Assembly (NCBI GenBank): GCA_937907495.1
Contig: CALESS010000315.1
Span: 1 to 11,528, forward strand
Origin: an uncultured Anaerolineaceae bacterium
GTDB lineage: Bacteria; Chloroflexota; Anaerolineae; Anaerolineales; Anaerolineaceae
Reading direction: 5' to 3'
DNA: 11,528 nucleotides
Of the stretch, positions 7,281 through 11,528 are shown piece by piece. A program made the translations under genes and the position numbers. Under the pieces are notes generated by a model. It was given only the letters and a program-made list of their open reading frames with translations. It had not been told where the DNA came from and ran no database searches. Each line of letters starts with the position of its first letter. Position 1 is the stretch's first letter.

Positions 7281-7670
7281 ATGCTGCGTCGTTGGATGTT
7301 GGGATTGCTTCTCGCCGGGCTGCTGCTGGCGGGCTGTGGGGGCGGGGATGGAAAATCGGCTGCCGTGCAAACCATGGAAGCCTATATGCAGGCCTTTAAT
7401 GCCAAAGATTACGATACCATTGCCCCATTAACCTGCCCGGATTGGGAGCCGCAGGCCTTTTTGGAGATTGATTCCTTCCAGGGTGTACAAACCGAATTGC
7501 AGGATATGCAATGTGCGGAAACCGGCACGGAAGCGGAGATGACGCTGGTGCAATGCACTGGCAAAATCGTCGCCAGTTACGGCAACGAAAAGCAGGAATT
7601 CGACATGTCCCTGCGGACGTATGAGTTGGTGAAGCAGAATGGCAACTGGTTGGTATGCGGTTACCGCTAA
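7281..7670 (+). CDS. Small NTF2-like lipoprotein encoded upstream of the acylation genes
   Basis: This 129-residue protein starts at an ATG with a strong AGGAGGAG (7268-7275). The N-terminus is a lipoprotein signal peptide ending in the lipobox LLAGC, with C19 as the lipidated residue, so the protein should sit on the outer face of the cytoplasmic membrane. The mature part begins with a helix (VQTMEAYMQAFNAKDYDTI) and ends with YELVKQNGNWLVCGY, which is the usual start and end of NTF2-like (SnoaL/DUF4878-type) domains. That assignment is a fold-level guess. Four further cysteines (C52, C78, C92, C126) could form two disulfides. The gene overlaps the start of the DltX-like microprotein by 16 bases, which places it in the same transcription unit as the MBOAT system and suggests an accessory or binding role there. 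Confidence 0.83.
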   Translation: MLRRWMLGLLLAGLLLAGCGGGDGKSAAVQTMEAYMQAFNAKDYDTIAPLTCPDWEPQAFLEIDSFQGVQTELQDMQCAETGTEAEMTLVQCTGKIVASYGNEKQEFDMSLRTYELVKQNGNWLVCGYR

Positions 7671-7792
7671 AAGTCCTACGCGCCCTCTGCAACCGTGAGA
7701 ACCTGCTGGCCTTGCTGTTGGCGTTGTTGATTTTTATCCTGCTGATTGTGACCGCCGATTCCGCTCCCCTCTGGATTTACCAGGGCTTCTAA
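7655..7792 (+). CDS. DltX-like single-span microprotein with a C-terminal acyl-shuttle motif (WIYQGF)
   Basis: This is a 45-residue ORF. A basic N-terminus (MRLPLKVLRALCNREN) precedes one membrane span (about 17-33, LLALLLALLIFILLIVT) and a short outside tail ending in WIYQGF, with Y42 in the motif. The charge pattern predicts N-in, C-out. In the Dlt pathway the microprotein DltX has this design. The MBOAT DltB moves the acyl group from an intracellular thioester to the tyrosine of the extracytoplasmic C-terminal hexapeptide, and an SGNH-type partner then takes it. The gene overlaps the lipoprotein gene by 16 bases, and its stop directly precedes the MBOAT ATG. The Shine-Dalgarno is weak, so translation may depend on coupling to the lipoprotein gene. 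Position, size, topology and final motif agree; the DltX assignment is by these features and not by alignment. Confidence 0.78.
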   Translation: MRLPLKVLRALCNRENLLALLLALLIFILLIVTADSAPLWIYQGF

Positions 7793-9238
7793 ATGCAGCT
7801 TTCCGATCTGCTGATCGCCTTTGGCCTGGGGCTGCTCTGGCTGGCGCTGACGGCGCGGCTGCAACGCACCGCTTTTTTTCCCACTCGTTTCACCTCCCTG
7901 CGCACCTGGGTATTGTTCATTCTTTCTGGCCTGGCGGTCTACTGGCTGCAGCCAGCCATGCCCATCCGCTCGCTGGATTTCTGGCTGCCGACGGCTACCC
8001 TTTCCCTGGCGGCCCTGGGTTGGGCGCTGACGGCTGCCCCCCAGGAACGCTCCTTACGCAAAGTGCTGCCCGCCGGGCTGGCTCTGCTGGGGTTGATTCT
8101 GTTGGTGGGCCTCACCCGCCACCTCGGCCCTGCGGGCTGGCTCACTGCCAGCCGTCCACCGCAGACGCTGCCGGTGGTGTTGGCCCTGCTGGCACTGGCC
8201 GGGGGTGGGTTGATCCTTCTGCGCTGGCCGCGCAAGGCACTGCTTTGGGCGGGGATATTCCTGCTCATTGGCCTGTTGATCGTCCTCAAGCTGCCGGCGC
8301 TGACCGCCCTGGCTGCCAGCGGGCTGCGAGCGCTGGCCGGGCAGGCGGTTGGCAGTGCTGCCGCCACCGACCTGCGCTGGCTGGGCTTCAGTTATATTGC
8401 TTTCCGCCTGATCCATACCTTGCGGGACCGGCAATCCGGCCGCGCCCCGGCGGCATCCCTGCCGGAATACATGGCCTATGTGGTTTTCTTCCCTGCCCTC
8501 ACCGCCGGGCCGATTGACCGCCTGGATCGCTTCCTCAAAGATTTACGCACCGCTCCGCACGCCCCGGCGGCGGATCTGCAGGCGGCCTTGCCCCGCCTGG
8601 CGCTCGGCTTGCTAAAAAAGTTTGTGCTGGCCGACCTGTTGGCGCTGATCGCACTCTCCCCGGCCAACGCTGGCCTCATCCGCACACCTGGTTGGATGTG
8701 GTTGGCGCTGACGGCCTTTAGCCTGCAAATTTATCTCGATTTCAGCGGCTATACCGATTTGGCCATCGGCATCGGGCGGCTGTTTGGCATCCATCTTCCG
8801 GAAAACTTCAACCAGCCTTACCTGAAGCCCAACCTGACCCAGTTTTGGAACAACTGGCACATGACGCTTACCCAGTGGTTCCGGGCATATTTTTTCAATC
8901 CCTTCACCCGCAGTTTGCGCCAGGCAAAGCGTTCGCTTCCCGCCTGGGGGATGATTCTGATCACTCAACTGGCTACCTTCATCCTGATTGGTCTCTGGCA
9001 CGGCATCAGCTGGAATTTCTTGATCTGGGGATTGTGGCACGGGTTGGGTTTGTTCGTACAAAACCGCTGGACGGAATGGATCCGCCCCCGCCTGGGGACC
9101 GCCCAGAAGCACCGGCCCATCCGGTGGAGCCTGACCGGGATCAGCACGCTCTTTACTTTTGCTTATGTTTCGCTGGGCTGGGTGTGGTTTGCCCTGCCGG
9201 TTGAGAAGGCCATCCTGGTATTTGGCAAGCTGTTTTAG
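7793..9238 (+). CDS. MBOAT-family membrane acyltransferase (DltB/AlgI type)
   Basis: This 481-residue polytopic membrane protein starts at an ATG immediately after the microprotein stop. MBOAT hallmarks are clear: LGFSYIAFRLIHTLRD, FFPALTAGPIDR, LQIYLDFSGYTDLAIG, NFNQPY and NNWHMTLTQWFR with H356, then GLWHG with H403 and a second LWHG at H416. H356 and H403 are 47 residues apart, the same spacing as the two key DltB histidines as I recall them (H289 and H336 in Streptococcus thermophilus). DltB/AlgI-type enzymes carry acyl groups across the membrane to envelope polymers. About six hydrophobic segments precede the first signature, making it longer than typical DltB (about 400 residues). Its C-terminus (LVFGKLF) lacks the tyrosine hexapeptide of MBOATs with a fused shuttle, which fits use of the separate microprotein. 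Acyl donor and acceptor are unknown. Confidence 0.92.
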   Translation: MQLSDLLIAFGLGLLWLALTARLQRTAFFPTRFTSLRTWVLFILSGLAVYWLQPAMPIRSLDFWLPTATLSLAALGWALTAAPQERSLRKVLPAGLALLGLILLVGLTRHLGPAGWLTASRPPQTLPVVLALLALAGGGLILLRWPRKALLWAGIFLLIGLLIVLKLPALTALAASGLRALAGQAVGSAAATDLRWLGFSYIAFRLIHTLRDRQSGRAPAASLPEYMAYVVFFPALTAGPIDRLDRFLKDLRTAPHAPAADLQAALPRLALGLLKKFVLADLLALIALSPANAGLIRTPGWMWLALTAFSLQIYLDFSGYTDLAIGIGRLFGIHLPENFNQPYLKPNLTQFWNNWHMTLTQWFRAYFFNPFTRSLRQAKRSLPAWGMILITQLATFILIGLWHGISWNFLIWGLWHGLGLFVQNRWTEWIRPRLGTAQKHRPIRWSLTGISTLFTFAYVSLGWVWFALPVEKAILVFGKLF

Positions 9239-9253
9239 AGATTTGTGAGTGAT

Positions 9254-10345
9254 ATGCGCCGAATTTTGATCAAAACCCTGCTGATTTTTCTCCTGCTCAA
9301 TCTGCTGCTGGCGGCAGGGAATCCGCTGCCGGCCCTGGGCAGGCTTAGCCTCTACAACCACCTCTTCCCCGGGCGGCCGCGCTTCCCCTTCGGCGAGAAC
9401 CCGCAGCAGGCCTACAACTTTAGCCTGTACTCGCTCGAGGCGATGTTTGCTTCCCATGAGCTAAGCGGTTTGGATAAAGCGGCGGATGAATACCGCCTGC
9501 TGCTGCTCGGCGATTCGTCCGTCTGGGGCACGCTGCTCCGACCCGAGGAGACCCTGGCCGGGCAGATCAATGCCTTGCGGTTGAAAACCTGCGATGGACG
9601 CCAGGTGCGGGCCTACAACCTGGGCTACCCCACCCTCTCCGTCACCAAGGATTTGCTGATTTTGGACGAGGCTCGCCGCTATCAGCCGGATGCTGTCTGG
9701 TGGCTGGTGACTCTGGAAGCGCTGCCCGTCGAAAAGCAACTGGCCTCGCCGCTGGCGGCCAACAACCCTTCCCGTCTGGAGGCATTGGCACAGGCCACAG
9801 GCGTTGTGGATGGCGCAGACCCGGCGATCATTCGCCCGGATTTTTTGGGGCGCACGCTCATTGGGCTGCGCCGGCCGCTGGCGGATTTGCTGCGCTTGCA
9901 GCTCTACGGCGCGATGTGGTCAGCCACCGGGATTGATCAGTTTTATCCGGCGGAGTACCCCGCGGCTGCCCTGGATTTGGAGGCGGATGAAAGTTTCCAT
10001 GGACGGCTGCCGCCTTCCCTGGACGAAAACAGCCTGGCGTTGGATGTGCTGGATGCCGGGGCTGCAATGCTGGAGGGCGTGCCGCTGACGGTGATCAACG
10101 AGCCGATTTTAATCAGCAGCGGCCAGAACAGCAACCTGCGCTACAATTTTTTCTACCCGCGCTGGGCATATGATCAATATCGCCAATTGCTTTCCGCCCG
10201 GGCCGGGAGCGGTCAGTGGACGCTGGTGGATCGCTGGGATTTACTGCCCCCTGCGGAGTTCACCAACAGTGCCATCCATTTAACGCCTGCCGGCAGCGCC
10301 CTGCTGGCCCACTCCCTGGCGGGGCTGTTGACCTGTAACAAGTAA
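9254..10345 (+). CDS. Membrane-anchored SGNH/GDSL-like acyl-transfer partner of the MBOAT protein
   Basis: This is a 363-residue protein from ATG 9254; a GTG at 9245 would add three residues, and neither start has a strong Shine-Dalgarno. An N-terminal span (about 6-22, IKTLLIFLLLNLLLAAG) anchors an extracytoplasmic domain. The SGNH block I is LLLLGDSSVWG with nucleophile S88. A block II-like NLGYP follows at about 120, and the C-terminal block has H342 in NSAIHLTPAG. The usual DxxH aspartate is replaced by serine at that spacing (S339). Such proteins (DltD, AlgJ/X, PatB relatives) take the acyl group from the shuttle and ester-link it to a polymer outside the membrane. It follows the MBOAT gene by 15 bases, so the two are almost certainly co-transcribed. 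Overall similarity to DltD is not evident by eye, so the exact subfamily is open. Confidence 0.82.
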   Translation: MRRILIKTLLIFLLLNLLLAAGNPLPALGRLSLYNHLFPGRPRFPFGENPQQAYNFSLYSLEAMFASHELSGLDKAADEYRLLLLGDSSVWGTLLRPEETLAGQINALRLKTCDGRQVRAYNLGYPTLSVTKDLLILDEARRYQPDAVWWLVTLEALPVEKQLASPLAANNPSRLEALAQATGVVDGADPAIIRPDFLGRTLIGLRRPLADLLRLQLYGAMWSATGIDQFYPAEYPAAALDLEADESFHGRLPPSLDENSLALDVLDAGAAMLEGVPLTVINEPILISSGQNSNLRYNFFYPRWAYDQYRQLLSARAGSGQWTLVDRWDLLPPAEFTNSAIHLTPAGSALLAHSLAGLLTCNK

Positions 10346-10349
10346 AGCC

Positions 10350-10370
10350 GCTGGTTCACTCCTTACCAGC
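10350..10370 (+). other. Hairpin just after the SGNH gene; weak terminator candidate
   Basis: GCTGGT (10350-10355) and ACCAGC (10365-10370) form a 6-bp stem with a nine-base loop five bases after the stop codon. What follows is CCTCCTTCC, not a T run, so intrinsic termination is doubtful. It may protect the mRNA 3' end or be chance. Confidence 0.3.
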
Positions 10371-10388
10371 CCTCCTTCCGTTGAGAAA

Positions 10389-10514
10389 ATGGCAACAGCC
10401 TGCCTTGTTGGATTCTGCGATGAGGCGGGCCGAGGTTGGGCGATCTCCGCCATTCTTCTCTTTCTGGCGGCGGGAGTGTTGGCTTTTGTCCAGCGGGGAA
10501 TCACCGGTTTTTGA
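10389..10514 (+). CDS. Possible 41-residue single-span microprotein
   Basis: In the 305-base gap after the SGNH gene, ATG 10389 opens 41 codons. The product has a polar start (MATACLVGFCDEAGRG) and one likely membrane span (WAISAILLFLAAGVLAF), and it ends VQRGITGF. It is the size and shape of a membrane microprotein and shares the final GF with the DltX-like protein. It has no tyrosine near the end, so it cannot act as a tyrosine acyl shuttle. No good Shine-Dalgarno is seen (only TTGAGAAA). It may be a real small gene, a decayed remnant or chance. The rest of the gap shows only the two inverted repeats listed separately. Confidence 0.28.
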   Translation: MATACLVGFCDEAGRGWAISAILLFLAAGVLAFVQRGITGF

Positions 10515-10601
10515 GGCTGCCTTCGTGACATATCGGCGGGAACTTTTCGATCTCCCTTCCGTCTATTGTGAAGAAGGTATCAAACGATCTCGAGCTGAAT
10601 T

Positions 10602-10633
10602 TGTACGGGAAGCTGGAAATTCCTGCCCGTACA
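10602..10633 (+). promoter_or_regulatory. Dyad TGTACGGG-N16-CCCGTACA upstream of the DUF333 lipoprotein
   Basis: Perfect 8-base inverted arms (10602-10609 and 10626-10633) flank a 16-base centre that itself contains GGAAATTCC. It sits six bases before the AGGAG of the next gene. It could be an operator for a dimeric regulator or a leader hairpin affecting ribosome access. The lack of a following T run argues against a terminator. Confidence 0.45.
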
Positions 10634-10650
10634 CGAAATAGGAGATGGAA

Positions 10651-11528
10651 ATGTCCCGCAAATTTGTTTTTCCCCTGTTCCTCATCCTCGGCATTCTGCT
10701 GGCTGCCTGCAATGCGAACTCCACACCTGCCCCGCAGGCAACGGAAAATGCCGATATGCCCAACCCGGCTTCGGCCTATTGTGAAACCAATGGCGGTCGG
10801 TTGGAAATCCGCAGTGATGCCAGCGGTGGACAATTTGGCGTTTGCATCTTCGCAGATGGCTCGGAGTGTGACGAATGGGCTTACTTCCGGGGAGAGTGCC
10901 AGCCTGGCGATAGCCTGAACCCGGCAGAAAATGCCAATCTGCCGAACCCGGCTTCGGTGTTCTGTGAGCAGAACGGCGGGCAATTGCAGATCCGCACCGA
11001 CATCAACGGTGCAGAGAGCGGGGTGTGCGTCTTCCCGGATTCCAGCGAGTGTGACGAGTGGGCTTTCTTTCGCGGTGAGTGCCAGCCTGGCGACAATTTG
11101 ATCGCCCCGGATGGCTGGAAGGTGTACCGCAACCGGGGGCTAGGCTACAGTTTTCACTTCCCGCCGGATTGCCTGCTTTCCTCGGCGGATAACCCAGAAA
11201 ACACGTTGACCATCACCGGACCGCTCGGAGATGGCGAAAACTGGCCGGTCATTTACTTCAATCATCCCCAGGGACGGACGGAGTTTAGCCCGCCAGAGGA
11301 TGCCAACCTGGAGCAATGGCTGGTGGAAAACAACCTGCTAGTGGAAGAGCGCATGGAAGATACCCAAATTGCCGGGACCTCCGCCATTCACATCCGTCAG
11401 CCGCGCAGCAATCAATCCTTTGCTTCGGATACTTTCTTCTTTGCCCATAATGGCCAGTTGTATAGCGTTATTTTCCTGCATACCGGAGATAAGGAAGACT
11501 GGCAGCTTTACAATCACTTCCTGGAGAA
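10651..11528 (+). CDS. Lipoprotein with two tandem DUF333 repeats (3' end beyond the window)
   Basis: At least 292 residues are encoded, with no stop before the window edge. ATG 10651 has AGGAG (10640-10644) six bases upstream; an ATG at 10645 abuts that AGGAG and is less likely. The signal peptide ends in the lipobox LLAAC (lipidated C20), so the product should be membrane-tethered outside the cytoplasm. Residues about 32-92 and 93-152 are two copies of a DUF333 ('putative hemolysin') unit. Each carries MPNPAS or LPNPAS, a cysteine, NGG, GVC(I/V)F, SECDEWA and FRGECQPGD, giving four cysteines per copy that could form disulfides. The hemolysin label in databases is weakly supported and no toxin activity should be assumed. 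After the repeats, GWKVYRNRGLGYSFHFPPDC begins a further domain of the type common in exported Chloroflexota lipoproteins, of unknown role. Confidence 0.85.
   Translation, partial: MSRKFVFPLFLILGILLAACNANSTPAPQATENADMPNPASAYCETNGGRLEIRSDASGGQFGVCIFADGSECDEWAYFRGECQPGDSLNPAENANLPNPASVFCEQNGGQLQIRTDINGAESGVCVFPDSSECDEWAFFRGECQPGDNLIAPDGWKVYRNRGLGYSFHFPPDCLLSSADNPENTLTITGPLGDGENWPVIYFNHPQGRTEFSPPEDANLEQWLVENNLLVEERMEDTQIAGTSAIHIRQPRSNQSFASDTFFFAHNGQLYSVIFLHTGDKEDWQLYNHFLE
10744..11106 (+). repeat. Tandem 183-base duplication encoding the two DUF333 units
   Basis: GAAAATGCC at 10744 recurs at 10927, and the following bases stay aligned at an offset of 183 bases (61 codons) through GAGTGCCAGCCTGGCGA. 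The copies differ at many third positions and at some amino acids, so this is an old internal duplication. Confidence 0.85.

Noticed and set aside
10381..10641. An 86-codon + strand frame from TTG 10381 in the gap after the SGNH gene
   Set aside because: TTG start without a ribosome site, composition not typical of a folded or membrane protein, and it runs through the dyad to the next gene's ribosome site.
10501..10983. A 160-codon open frame on the - strand across the DUF333 lipoprotein
   Set aside because: It lies antisense to a clear lipoprotein with repeated cysteine motifs and shows no recognisable domain; it is a shadow of that gene.

Overview
The window is a gene-dense, GC-rich bacterial segment with every supported gene on the + strand. 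Lipobox lipoproteins, a large PAS/GAF/HD-GYP sensor and a DUF333 lipoprotein fit a free-living bacterium of Chloroflexota type (perhaps Anaerolineae). That placement is inferred from general resemblance only; there is no rRNA or marker gene to settle it.

Layout. (1) Positions 3-4941 hold a large membrane-anchored sensor protein with a C-terminal HD-GYP (cyclic-di-GMP phosphodiesterase type) domain. It is followed 19 bases later by a TPR/zinc-ribbon protein, and the pair ends at a strong intrinsic terminator (4965-5000). (2) Positions 5001-5845 hold a leader with several Shine-Dalgarno-like tracts, a 26-codon mini-ORF overlapping the next start by ATGA, a small membrane/coiled-coil/membrane protein, and a second terminator. 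(3) Positions 5850-7172 start with a -10 box so close to the ATG that the transcript may be leaderless. A small hydrophobic protein and a solitary beta-class DNA methyltransferase follow. (4) Positions 7281-10345 form a tight cluster: an NTF2-like lipoprotein, a 45-residue single-span microprotein missed by simple ORF calling, an MBOAT acyltransferase and a membrane-anchored SGNH-type protein. (5) Positions 10346-11528 hold a 305-base gap with hairpins and a tiny ORF, then a lipoprotein with two tandem DUF333 repeats that runs off the window.

The most interesting part is the fourth block. The microprotein has a basic cytoplasmic end, one membrane span and the C-terminal residues WIYQGF. This matches the DltX arrangement, in which an MBOAT protein loads an acyl group onto the tyrosine of a C-terminal hexapeptide and an SGNH-type partner passes it to an envelope polymer. 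The MBOAT here keeps both conserved histidines and lacks its own C-terminal shuttle motif, so the separate microprotein would supply it. No DltA or DltC lies in the window, so the acyl donor and acceptor are unknown. The overlapping lipoprotein may be an extra component.
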